A stretch of 64,000 nt of DNA from contig JAJTUP010000011.1 in the NCBI GenBank assembly GCA_021399435.1, forward strand, positions 1,054,001 to 1,118,000, read 5' to 3'. This stretch comes from Diaporthe sp. PMI_573 (Eukaryota; Ascomycota; Sordariomycetes; Diaporthales; Diaporthaceae). Position numbers and translations under genes: made by a program. Within the stretch, counting starts at the first letter, position 1. Each line of letters starts with the position of its first letter. Positions 45,324 through 57,110 of the stretch are shown in pieces. Under the pieces are notes generated by a model. The model did no database searches, was not told the origin of the DNA, and worked only from the letters and a program-made list of their open reading frames with translations.

Positions 45324-48187
45324 ATGACACTGTCGTTATTACGTTCGTGCCGCAATGCAACAGACAATGACCTCATCGGCAGAGTACGCCTGGTCTCGTC
45401 CGCATCTGCTCGCCTGAGCCGTCGCTATCGCACCCAGACGATATGGCGAAGGAAGCTGTCTCCGTCTCCGGTCACTTGTATCTTCCATAGTCCTGTCGCT
45501 TGCCATCAGTCGTCAGAATATCCCACACGGAGGCTTCATTCTCATCAGACCGCCGCTGATGGGAGTGAGCCAGGCCCCGTGTCTTTAACCCCTGCTCAAG
45601 CGACTCCAGGGTTTCACATGAGAAGGCTGCGTGCAAAACAGGCTTCTGAGGCGACAGTTGCTGAGATCAAAACTTTGAGGGCTCCTGAAAATCCGAACAG
45701 AAAACCTAGGCGGCACAAGGTCCAAGGCAGGAACGACAATAAGCTCGGCAAAGCTCCTCTAGCTGAACAGAAAGTTCGCCTCAGGGGAGGGTTTACGGCT
45801 TCCATACGTTGGAAAGCGGCGAATCAGCACTTGATAGCAGACGACGCTGGTGGGCAAGAAGGCGATCTCTACTTCAATTATTGGGGTCCGGCAGAGGCTG
45901 CTGACGCCGAGCACTTTGAGGCGGTGCAGACAGCTCTGAGGGCAGCTCGGGAGGCCGAGGATCTTGCACGCAGGGCCAAGGAGGCTACTGGCGCAGTGTC
46001 AGTCGCTAAAGGATCACGCGATGAAGAGTACGCCATAATAGTAGCAAATGTCACCAGGCACCAGGCAGAGCTTGCTGCATTCGTCGCCAAGCAGACGGCA
46101 AAGCATGCCGCAGAAAGAGAGGAAACGGCCGAGGCAGTCAGAGCCGAGCTAAGGGTAGTCGTCGAAAGAGACCCTCTTTATTGGGTTGAGGGCCGCAAGG
46201 ACGTTGGCCTGTACGGTAAATTGAGAGCTCTGGTTCGCTCTCCGTGTCGAATATGCCAAGCACGGCACTCACTTAGCGATTGCCCCCTTCTGTTCAAGAC
46301 TGTGGATTGCGAAGATAAGCATGTCCCTCGGGCAGTTCGAGCACTTTTCAGAGACAAGGTGGCGCTCGACAAGAACTTCCGGGAGGCGATATCATACATC
46401 CGGTCTAACTTCATGGTGTCCAAAGGGGAGCTTGGTGAGGTTATACCATTGGCTCACGACATCACCAGTAATGCGCCTGTGTCGGCCATAAGTGAGTCTT
46501 CCATGCCCTATGGCTGTCTGCATCGGTTGAAGCCTGACGTTGCGTCAAGTACGGAATGTGCTCACATACAGGTGCAGAGTATTTGCAGGAGTTTGATACA
46601 CGTGTGGTTTTCAGAAGCATTATCGCTGAAGGCGAAAAGCGCCGCTCCCCACTCGCTGGAACTGCGCGTGACTGGGTCCTCCATGCGGGCCACTGTGCGT
46701 ACCAATCTTGTCTTGTGTTTGAACCCATTCCCTGAGCATTTCTACGATTTGATCATGCTGCTTGTGACCGTAGAAAAACCACTGACATATCATAGATATT
46801 ACCAAGGACGACGATGGCATGCCCATCGCCATCTTCTGGCCTACAAATGCACCGAGCGATATTTCCACCGATCCGGATTTTCAGCACGAAATTCAAAAGA
46901 TCCGGTCCTTCACCGCTCGCTGGGCAAGAGGGGAAAAGGTACGGATGAATAGGCACTACTATTTCACAATGATGCTGACACCATGAACATAGTCATGCCA
47001 CGGGCAGAATCCATTCGCCGATATACCATCGATCAGCATCATCATTTGCACGTAAGCATTATTGCCTCCTCTGAGGCCTGAGTTTTTGGGCCCAGTGCTT
47101 AGCATGCCCCAATTCCCATGGTGGGACGAAGTTGCTAATTTCAAAAAGTGGTCGATGGCACCAAACCTGGACCGGGACGGCACATGGAGAGCCGCCCAGA
47201 TCAGTTCTCTCAGTGAGCATCAGCAACGAGAAATTGTGGAACCAGGGCCTGTATTACAGGGGAATCCACATCGGCACCAAGGACGACGCAATTACCAGCG
47301 AGTATGACTGGTGGTCCTATGGCCGTCCTGAAATCCGAGGTGGCAAGTCGATTGACATAGCCGCCGCACCAATACACGTGTCAACTTCGACGACTCATAG
47401 TTCACTCGCAAGGGGCCTTCTACGAGCAACCCTGCGGAGCGTCGAAGAACCTGTACTGCCTGTCCTGGCTAAGGACGTGGAGCGTGCAGAACCCGGAGCG
47501 CAGCTTCGCCTCCGGTCCTGGATAGCTTCCTGCGAAAGGCGGGCCGCCGAAAAGTATGGCAAGGCCAGTGACCAATACTATCTAATCAGGATTTTCAAAG
47601 TGATTTCATTTAAACGCGAAGAAGTCCGGATGGCGGTGTCCAGGAAGCAGTGGGCGCCGTCGTGGGAGATCATGATGGGGCTGGACCAAGACAAGCAGAG
47701 GCTTGAATCTCTGGAACCTCGGACTCCTCCCCGGACACTTGGACGGCGGCGACTCCTACGTCCTCATCCTTCTCCCGCCTCCGCCTCTACATCCACGGGT
47801 CGTCTGCCGCGGGCCGAACGTCACTGGATGAGGAGTATCCTCTCCCCCGAGGCCGCTCCTGGAACGCAGACTGTTAGCAGCAACGGTTCAGAAGATCCTG
47901 TAGTAGTACGCCTGGTGTATAGTACTTCCAGGTCCGCTCGGCCAAAGAGTCCTAGGGACTGGATGAGGGGCATCCTCTCTCCTGTCGATTCCACTTCTGA
48001 TAACACGACTGCCAGCTCCGACACGGAGGAAACCTCAACACGCCGGGCGTCGACATCCCCGAGGACTCCGCAGCCACACAACTCAACGTACCGGGCGGAT
48101 GGACTCCTCACCACCCTCGATCTCTCTCCGGAGACAGCAGCTGGCAGCTCCGAGGCGGAAGGACGAGAGGACGCGAAATCCCGCTAA
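45324..48187 (+). CDS. Orphan multi-exon protein with zinc-knuckle-like motif
   Basis: Five exons (45324-46491, 46572-46694, 46796-46938, 46993-47051, 47149-48187) give 843 residues with all joints in phase; the frame is open upstream to 45117 (912 residues). I recognise no family. Seen are a basic N-terminus with several Arg-rich runs, an Ala-rich probable coiled coil (EAVQTALRAAREAEDLARR and following, about residues 195-285), a near zinc-knuckle CRICQARHSLSDC (Cys308, Cys311, His315, Cys320; one residue short of C-x2-C-x4-H-x4-C), and a C-terminus with two copies of a WMR(S/G)ILSP module followed by Ser/Thr-rich stretches. A central SCHGQNPFADIPSIS arises only after splicing. It borders the AT-rich repeat block, where lineage-specific genes are common. 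Function unknown. Confidence 0.6.
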
Positions 48188-51100
48188 GGACTATGAGTCG
48201 TCGACGGAGAAAAAATGATCAAGTTTTCACGGAGCCAAGGCTGGTCATGAAAACCCCCGAGACCGGCGGTGGAAATGCATGTTCCTTTTAGTGGCGCACG
48301 CGAGATAGACGGTTCTTAGATGATACCCTGCAATGGCCTGCTTTTCGCCGCGGCGCAGGGTGGGTTGTGCGCGTCGATAGGTACTGCTGCCATGCGATAA
48401 ATGGGCCTCGCGGTCTGCTGGTGTAAATAATTCAAGGCCGTAAGGGCGGCAAGTAGCCGCTCTCAGGATGCAAAAGACACCTGTCCCCTATTACCGCAGT
48501 CTGACCTCAAGTGGCTTGTTAGTTCGCCTACTAGTGGTAGAATTTTTACTGCTGGGTTAGCATATGTGGGGCTAAAGTTGAATTTATAGAGCCTGTATGT
48601 GTCACTAATAAGCAATGCACATGCTTATCAGCATCAGCCCCACATTTAAAAACGTCCCCAACTAGGCCTACCGTTTTCTCACCGTTACAGGTTAATCATG
48701 CCGAACAGAGGCTACACCCCAGGTATATATTTAATTAAGTTCAAAACCCTACTTTAAAACAGGTTTCTATTGCAGATACACAGTCTCAGCCCACTCCATC
48801 ATGACCCAAAAAAAAAACGGCAAACAGCTTACCTGCTAAATTAAGTGCACTCAGCCACAGCTAGCTTCCTTTATATTGACAACTTTGGCAGGGTATTATG
48901 TCTTCGTGCTGGCAATAGTTACTAAATAAATTATAGAGCTAAAAATCACCACGAAAACAGAGAAGTCGGCAACTGGCCCGCTATACAACACATTACTGTG
49001 CCTAAATAGAACAATTCCTATCTAGTGCAGAGCCTTGGCCGCCTTAGCCTAACAAGATACCCTTTACGGCCAAGGTCTTTACTTAAGAATCATGATAATT
49101 ACTAGTTGGCAGGGATACGTGGCTCCTACTCTCTAGCCGCGGCATAAAAAAAAACATATATAATGTATGTCTAAGTTATTCTCTATACAGGAACCTGAGT
49201 TATAGCAACCAACAACAGCGCTATAGGCTGTGTACATTAGCTAGACCTCGCCCTACGCAAGCTGCCATTTACTAGCAGCCTACCCCTATATACCCTACCT
49301 CTCAAAAGATGCCAGCCCTCTACCTAACAACTTATTATAAGGCAGGTTTTGCACAGTAATGTTACATTAGGCTGTAACCTATAACGCCCTAGCCCCTCTC
49401 TCCCTAATGTCTATATGCTTAGCGTATAGAATTATCGGTAGGTTATAAGTCTAAAATTAATGCCTATTGACTAAACCAAGAATTAAGCAAAATGCCATTT
49501 ACCTCTCCCTATTCTTATAATACATCCCCGCATATAGGCAACTCTGCCTAATTTCTAAATTGAGTACAAGTTATTTTATACAACTTATCTTTTCCTTATA
49601 ACCTACTTTACGCCAATATCTTAAACTCTTAAACTGTAAAACTAACTATTTTACACCCCTATACGCTACGCAGCTTACCTATATAAAATATCCCGCATTA
49701 CTAATAGGACGGCCTACTCGTGTAAATCTCTATGTAATGAGCTAAAATGCAGGTTTAGGCAAGGCAGAAGCGTATTATATAAGTTTGAGTCATTTGCTCC
49801 AGCTAGAGCACAGGGGTACCCTGTAGGGGCAAAGGCTTTAGCTATCTATACTAAAGGCAGTACAAACTAGCAGACTGGACAGTTTCTACACAAAGGTATC
49901 TAAGGCTGCAGAGCAATTAATTCAGGCAGTATAAGAAGGGGACCCCACTCATGTAAGCAGCGAAGAAGGCACAGTATCTTTAGCATAAAGATAAGTAGGC
50001 CTATAAATTTATTATTACCTAAAACCTACCTAACAACTAGCATAAAAATACGGTTAAATATAATAGTATACAACCCAAGCATTAGCAGGCAGTGTATATA
50101 AAGGCTGCGCACAGCCATATATTAGAATAGTATTAAAGGCTAGGCCCCGGCATTAGGGGGGTAATGTAATATAAAGGCTGTACATAATCCTAGCATTAGG
50201 ATGGAGGCGGTATATATAAAGGCTACATATAAATTAGGCATCAAGATGCGGTATATATAAAGGCTACACACAACCAGGCATTAGTTAAGTATATATAAAC
50301 ACACAGCATACCTAACAAGTAATTTACATTATTATCTTGTTATTACCTAAGCCTACCGCACTACTTTAAGCAAAAGCTTACCCACTACAAACTTTATTAA
50401 AGATATAATTATATTACTAATAAGCTTAAAGGAGCCCAAGCAATTTAGGTTTAATATCCTCAGCATTCTTCTTCTTTTATCTTTTTACAACTTAGTTTCT
50501 CTATGTCTATCATCTTTCCAGTCTTAAACTATACGTCCAGTCAAGCCTACAAGAATAAATAACTCAAAAGATAGTTGGTTTAAAGCTAAAGACCTAATTA
50601 AAACCAAAGCTAAAATCAACAAGTTTAAGCACTTCCAACAAAATTTTTTAAGCACATCAAATAAATCAAGGCAGCAGGATCTTTTACAACTAGCAGCACC
50701 TTTAATACTTACCCAAACCCTAGAATTCTAGTAAATAGCAAGCTTATTACGCTACCACTATTAGAAAATAGGGCTTAAAAGCTAGCAAGCCGCAGTTATA
50801 AGGCTAAAAAAACAAACAAACGCTAGAGATTGGCGCCAATAGAATTAATTTCTAAAACCCGGGATAGCTTAAATTTATAAACAAACTCGTCAAGCACATT
50901 ACTTATAAGCTCGGAGTATTATCAGTTAATAGCGAGTCCCATATTTATACCGAGCTCTACAAGAGCCTTCTATATAAACCAGGGGCTATATTTAAAGCTT
51001 ACAAAGAGTAGGCTAAGACAGAGAATAGCAATTTATAACAATGGTTAACTATATACAACAGTATAAAGAAGATTCCAGGCATGTTTAGAATGCTTGTTAT

Positions 51101-51900
51101 CTGCCTCCCCTTAAAATATACTGGCGGCATTATATGCTTATAACATAGGCAAGGCTCTATAAAACTATCCACAGCTAAAGATTTCGAGTTTAAATGATCT
51201 TATCTTGCCTAGTATATAGATATTACTCATAAAGTAAGTATATTATACTTTATCTACCTCTATTTCAAATACGGTAATTTATATACTAATAAATACAAAG
51301 ATTAAGCCAGTTTAAAAAGGACACTAATAAGTTCTAACTTATAACCTTATCTTTTATTTTAAGACCTCTTGCCTATTAGCGTCAAGGCTAGAGTCTCAGA
51401 CTAAAAGCATAGTATAAGTTTTTTTTAGATAGAAAAGCCTAAAATATCTACCAAGTTTTTTTACTTATCCTTTTAAGTCTTTTATACAATATAAAAAACT
51501 TAACTCTATCTTACCTAATAGGCCCTAATTACTAGCTTACTTGCTATCTTGCTAATAGCTGCACTAAAAGCGGCAAATTCTACATTTTCCTTAGTTAATT
51601 TAAATTATATAGAAGTTAGGCAAACAATAAAGACTTTAAAGACAGGTTCTAGTAAACTTATATCAGCTATCTTTACCAGGTCTATAATCTCGAGGGATTT
51701 AGACTATCTCCAGTAAGAGTTAATATACCAGAGTCTCATTAGTTAAACCACCCATTCTATAGAAAGCCGGACATTTAAAAGGGCAGAGAGTATAATAAAG
51801 GTAGATACAAGGATTTTATAAAAACTTACTAAGATATAGTAAGCTTTCCTAGAATTAGATAACAATAATGAGTCTACTGTTACTAAAAGACAATCTTACT
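48188..51900. other. AT-rich degenerate repeat region
   Basis: Composition changes sharply near 48.4 kb. No frame exceeds the reporting length, TA steps dominate, and CA/TG steps are depleted by eye, as expected from RIP. The source elements cannot be identified with confidence. A tandem array lies at 50078-50310. Confidence 0.6.
50078..50310. repeat. Imperfect tandem array (about 40-55 bp unit)
   Basis: Five diverged copies sharing GGCATTAG, then a variable stretch, then TATATATAAAGGCTACACACA. It lies in the AT-rich block, with no coding frame. Confidence 0.7.
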
Positions 51901-51911
51901 AATAGGTTATT

Positions 51912-52620
51912 GTTGAATGGCCTTTGCCATATGGCGTAATGTACGTACGTACGTTTCTGTGCAATTGGTTCTAAATTCGTTGATGTCTCTCTAAACTATG
52001 AAACAAGCGGGGAAGCTTGTACGCAGACCTCTTAGGTCTGCATGCACTCCCTTGCTGGATTAGTCATCCTCCCTAGCCAATATGGCTATGTGCGATCAGC
52101 CTTAGTGCTATTCCAACACTGGGGGTCTTTTGTTTTCTGATCGTACACTCCCTTTGGGCCGGTCGAGTAAGTTGAATTGCTTGTACGCCCTTTTCTATAA
52201 TAAATGAAAATCATACTGCCAGGCAGGTTGGGCTGCCCTTTGTGCGGTGTAAGTGAACCACCACTGGTGGTCCACACCAAATACTTTTTGCACCAACTTT
52301 TCAACCTTACTTTCAGCCCTTTCTTGCCTGCCTTCCCACCAGCCTTTTTACCGTACAAACCAGAAGTCGTAGAAAGGGGCTGCTGTCTGTGACTTACCCG
52401 TACGAGTAATCTCGTCCTTGTCAGGTGAGGTAGTCTGTGCCCAACGCCCTTCTGGTGCTAGTATAAAAACCTCACGCCTTTTGCCCTCTGCTTTAACCTT
52501 CCCTCTTCCTCTTTTCTATTGCACGATACTCTCTCTCTCTCTCACACACATACATACACACATATACCTTATGTGTCGTGCGATCTAAAATATCTTTAAA
52601 ACTTACCCCCCCATTATCAC
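51912..52620 (+). repeat. Possible LTR/leader of a retroelement
   Basis: Begins TGTTGAATGGCC, less AT-rich than its surroundings. It contains a CGTACGTACGTACGT run near 51940, a TATAAAAA at about 52461 and a CTCTCTCTCTCACACACA tract near 52530, like an LTR promoter plus leader. It is followed by a gag-like start at 52632. No second LTR copy was located, so the assignment is tentative. Confidence 0.4.
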
Positions 52621-52631
52621 CAAATCTTTTA

Positions 52632-53340
52632 CATGATGTCTGATCGTGGTTCTTTGCGTAGCCCTCGCGGGTTATCTCTCTCTCCGTATGCTTTGCCTGT
52701 GCTTGTGTCTGCTGTTGTGGTACCTGTTTCTGCTCTATAGGCAGGCCCTGCCTAGTCTCCTCTCGCGCCTCTCTTTAGTACTTTAACATACGTTCCTGGT
52801 CTAACTATAAGCTGTTGGATTATAACCCTCTCGACCGGTTACTTTCTAAATCATACTTTCCTAGCCTCCCTCGTCATTAATGTCTATACAACCCTTTTCC
52901 TACTATTATTTCTACTCTAACATTTTTAAAGAATGCTGAGTATACGATCACCATACTCTTTTTATACAATATTTAAATGTTATACAATATTAATATATAG
53001 CTAGTTAATATTATTACCTACATTATTTATTATCTAAGCTACTATTATACAATCCTGATTTAGTTATATAGTTAGGATGGCGATTGATGTACTAAATACT
53101 TACATGATTTACCTAATATATGCTAGTTTAAGGAGTGTTTTTAGCTACCTGGATTTCAGGGGGATGCTTGTATAGGTTATATCTAGTAGTTATAGGGTTA
53201 CCAGTACCCTCATTATGAGAATTACTAGCCATGCAGAGCCTGTATTCGTAGAGGAGGTCGTGGAGGTCATAGTAGCCATAGTAGTAGAAACAGTCCAGAC
53301 AATGGTAGCCCAGGACCCTCTCGTAGCCTGGTAACCTTAG
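52632..53340 (+). pseudogene. Degenerate gag-like sequence
   Basis: Starts MMSDRGSLRSPRGLSLSP and continues with TAG interruptions where Gln or Trp would be expected. The end is RGG-like (RRGGRGGHSSHSSRNSP), typical of retroelement nucleocapsid tails. It is broken by many stops. Which element family it came from is not settled. Confidence 0.4.
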
Positions 53341-53599
53341 AGGGCATTAAGTAGGAGATCAAGTAGGAGGATAAGGGTTTCCTAATTAATCTATATACCT
53401 TTAGATATATAGTTAAGTAAGTATATTCTAGGTCTTAGATTTATATAATAATTTTCCTATACACTATAACCAAAATTTAATTCTCCTCTCACCACTTTTT
53501 CTTTATACAAATACTCCCTAGTAATTATGAAAAATTTCCTATCATATAGTTGCTAAATCCTATAGCCTCCTAGGGTTAATCTTTAGCTAGCCTTATACA

Positions 53600-53860
53600 A
53601 TCCCCTTAGGTCCTAGGTATAGTCTTTAAGGTTTATTATATAGCCTAAGGTATCCTAGTTCTATCCTAAGGGGTCCTAACTATATCCTAAGGTATCCTGG
53701 TTATATCCTCATACATCCTAAAGTATCCTAACCATGTCCTTTATATATCCTAAAGTATCCTAGCCATATTCTTTGTACATCCTAGGTCTGTCCTAAGCCT
53801 GTCCTAGCTATGTCCTTTATATGTCCTTATACTATCCTATAGCTGTTCTGGGCCTATCTC
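53600..53860. repeat. TATCCTAAGG-type short tandem array
   Basis: Repeated TATCCTAAGGTATCCTAGT-like units of about 15-20 bp, strongly diverged, with C to T changes. Non-coding. Confidence 0.6.
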
Positions 53861-54005
53861 CTTTTAGTCCTTAAGTTTTTATATAGCTGTCCTACAGCTT
53901 TTTCTTCTTATCCTTGTACCCTCCAGTTAATTTCTTCTTATCCTTATACCCTCTAGTTAAGCACCTCTTTCCTTATTCCTCCTTATAATCATACCCTTAT
54001 TCCTT

Positions 54006-54775
54006 CTAGCTAAGGCATTCCATGTATACCTCTACCCTAATCTTTAACATATTTATTAAAATCAGCTTTTCTAATACTCTATTTAATACCTTCTTCATAT
54101 AAGTATTAGCTAGATTATCCTTCCCATCAATCCACCATACTTTAGAAATTTCTTTCTTTTCATATACTTCCCTTAATAACATAATATTAATCATTAGTCT
54201 CTTCTTATCTATTATACCTAGCCTAACTAGATAGTATATAATGATCTTAAATCTATATAGATAATAACTAGAATTTTTAGTATTTCTAGACAGGTTATAA
54301 TCTAGTTGAGTATCATACTAAGTACTATACTACTATTAAATCTAGTTATTATTCCATATAGCTTACTTACTAGTATACTTCGAGTCACTCTTTTACACTT
54401 AGTTAAGCTCTAATAAATAATGTTTCTATAGATTTCAAAGTCCTCTCTTATATAGCTAGTTTCTATTACTAGTATAATAATAAATCCTAGCTAGGAGGTA
54501 AGGTCTATGTTATTTATAAAGGATCTATCTATAAAAATATAGAGCTTTATATGCTCTAGGTTAAGTAGAACAAATATAATCCCTCTCTTAGGGTTCTCCA
54601 TCTACTACTTAATTTATATATTAAGTATATCTATATCTTTCTCCTCTAGGTCTTTAATCTAAGCTGCTAATAATAGGTTATATGTAGCTTCTAGTTAGTA
54701 AATTAATGTAACATAGGCACCCTTCACACACTAGGCAACATACTATTAAGGTATATCTTCAGCCTCTAGGTTATC
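54006..54775 (-). pseudogene. Old copia RNase H relic
   Basis: The minus strand at 54006-54194 encodes REVYEKKEISKVWWIDGKDN followed by ANTYMKK, matching the RNase H C-terminus of Ty1/copia elements (usually ...DNPADAxTK). Upstream (higher coordinates) only scattered similarity remains between stops. It is truncated at its right by the inserted copia composite at 54776. RIP-like decay. Confidence 0.6.
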
Positions 54776-55307
54776 TGAAGGTTGGTGGATCGAATGGGAG
54801 TCAGGTAGCAGTAGGGTGCACTGAGGTCTTGTTGGGACGATTGAGAATGGTTCGGACAACTTTGCATTGAATTTGAGTGGGCTTCTGTCAGCCCTCCTCA
54901 CAGTCCCTCCGACATCGTCTCAACCCTGGGCACGCTGTGGTTGGCTCTGGTGCGCAGATAGGGAGGCCGGAAAATTCGGCCCTCGGACCCACTATCTTTG
55001 GCTTTAAATAACCAGCCAACCCTAACCCTGACAGTAACCAAACTAAATACAGATAAACTTCAGAAATCAGGCTATCTAATGAACTAGGTTACATGCTTTT
55101 TGGGTAAGAAATAAGGGGAATGCAGAGGTTCGAAGTTAGGGTCTTACAATAGCCCAAAAAATCGACTCACGGCCACCAAACTCATCTGCCGGCGCGCACG
55201 CCACATAGGCACTTAGCCGAAAAAGTGCCAAGTCTAGGGTAACTCCCTACGTGAAGTCTAGGGTAACCCCTTACGTGCAGCGCCCACATAAGCGTTTCCG
55301 TTTAACA
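54776..55307 (-). repeat. Copia LTR, minus orientation (left arm)
   Basis: 532 bp, running leftward from TGTTAAACGG at 55307 to CCTTCA at 54776. A purine-rich primer tract (AGAAGGGG) directly precedes its start, so this is the 3' LTR of the minus-strand copia fragment. It includes a short internal repeat (ACGTA(A)GGG(G/A)GTTACCCTAGACTT) and an AACCCTAACCCT stretch. It is nearly identical to the right arm in reverse. Confidence 0.85.
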
Positions 55308-55475
55308 CCCCTTCTGTTGAAGATATAGGCCTAAAATAGGCCTATAGCATTTAACCCTTATTCTAAATGGAAATGTGAGAGAAAAGAAAAGCCCCCTATA
55401 GAAAGAAAACCCCTTCTGAAAGAAATCTATCTACTACTGAAGAAATAGTGGCTAGAGGGCCCTATAGGCCCCCTT

Positions 55476-56562
55476 CTACTCCACTAACTCTACTAGGCCA
55501 AGCTGGCCTAGAAACACCTGAAATTTAGGTGCTGGAAGGGCTTTTGTAAGCCCGTCTGCTACCATTTTACTGGTCTCTAGGTATTTAACCTCGAGGGTCC
55601 CCTTCTGAACTTCAGCACGTAGGTAGTGGTACCTTAGAAGGGTGTGCTTAGTTCTTTGGTGGTGTGAGGGGTCCTTAGCAGTGGAGATAGCGCCCGTATT
55701 ATCTCCATAGAGGATTGTAGGCCTTAGAATAGGCCTATTCAGCTCTGTATAGAGCCCACGAAGCCACTGGATTTCCCTAGTAGCCTCTATAAGCCCTATA
55801 AATTCAGCCTCTAGCGTAGATAACGCTATAGTGCTTCCTCGCTTCGATTTCCAAGAAATAGGCCCCCTACCTAAGGTAAATACATACCCGTAGGTTGATT
55901 TTGAGGAGGCCTTATCTCCAGCATAGTCGCTATCAGAATAGCCTATAGGCTCTAAAAGAGAGCTCTGTAGAGGGTTTTTTAGGCCCTTTGCAGAATACCT
56001 GATAGCTAGTTATCGGTGGCTATTAAGGTACCTAAATAGGTTCTGAGCAGCAGATAGGTGCTGAAGCTTAGAAGCTTGAAAAGCCCTAGCTAACCACTGG
56101 ACCGGAAAGCTTATATCAGGCCTAGTTTAGGTTACTAAATACATAGCGGTACCCACTATAGCCTGAAAACGCTTATGTCGAATTCGGTCTAGTGTAGGCC
56201 CTTCGATAGGGCCTAAATTAACTAAATTTGGCTGGAGAGGAACTGAAATAGGCCTAGAACCCTCTAAATTAAAGGTTCTAATAGCTTCCTCTATGTACTG
56301 GCTCTGAGAGAGCCATAGGGTTCGGTTAGAGCGGTCCCTAACAATTCGAACCCCTAGAAAGAAGCTTGCAGGGCCCCTATCTTCTATAGCGTATGCCTTA
56401 TATATTTGTCTCTTTAAGGCCTGAATTTTCGAGATTCCAGGCCCTATAATTAGGCAATCATCGACGTAGGTTACTATAAATAGGCCTGACGTCCTGCTGT
56501 AGAAGACGGCGGAGTCTGAGAGTAGTGGCTCAAAGCCTAAGCTTTTCAGAAGGTTAATAACT
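55476..56562 (-). pseudogene. Truncated Ty1/copia pol (RT to RNase H)
   Basis: An almost open frame on the minus strand. It has the reverse transcriptase box YVDDCLIIG, then TRPDISFPVQW, then RNase H blocks YSDSDYAGDK, STLEAEF and MVADGLTKALP. Only two in-frame TAA stops are seen, one ahead of TRPDIS and one after NSHR. The 5' part (gag, protease, integrase, first half of RT) is missing, and the frame ends abruptly at an inverted LTR. It is much less mutated than the neighbouring elements. Confidence 0.88.
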
Positions 56563-57094
56563 TGTTAAACGGAAACGCTTGTGTGGGCGCTGCACGTAAG
56601 GGGTTACCCTAGACTTCACGTAGGGAGTTACCCTAGACTTGGCACTTTTTCGGCTAAGTGCCTATGTGGCGTGCGCGCCGGCAGATGAGTTTGGTGGCCG
56701 TGAGTCGATTTTTTGGGCTATTGTAAGACCCTAACTTCGAACCTCTGCATTCCCCTTATTTCTTACCCAAAAAGCATGTAACCTAGTTCATTAGATAGCC
56801 TGATTTCTGAAGTTTATCTGTATTTAGTTTGGTTACTGTCAGGGTTAGGGTTGGCTGGTTATTTAAAGCCAAAGATAGTGGGCCCGAGGGCCGAATTTTC
56901 CGGCCTCCCTATCTGCGCACCAGAGCCAACCACAGCGTGCCCAGGGTTGAGACGATGTCGGAGGGACTGTGAGGAGGGCTGACAGAAGCCCACTCAAATT
57001 CAATACAAAGTTGTCCAAACCACTCTCAAGCGTCCCAACAAGACCTCAGTGCACCCTACTGCTACCTGACTCCCATTCGATCCACCAACCTTCA
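56563..57094 (+). repeat. Copia LTR, plus orientation (right arm)
   Basis: 532 bp, TGTTAAACGG at 56563 to CCTTCA at 57094. It is the reverse complement of the left arm with only a handful of differences (some C/T type). Its orientation is opposite to that expected of the 5' LTR for the enclosed minus-strand pol. No matching 5-bp target duplication is seen at the outer or inner ends. Confidence 0.85.
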
Positions 57095-57110
57095 GAAAGC
57101 CTAATAGTTT

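Noticed and set aside
52086..52392. Overlapping frames on both strands (62 and 90 codons)
   Set aside because: They lie in the putative LTR/leader, overlap each other and show no domain.
56840..56860. GGGTTAGGGTT inside the copia LTR
   Set aside because: Only about two units and present in both LTR arms, so it belongs to the element.
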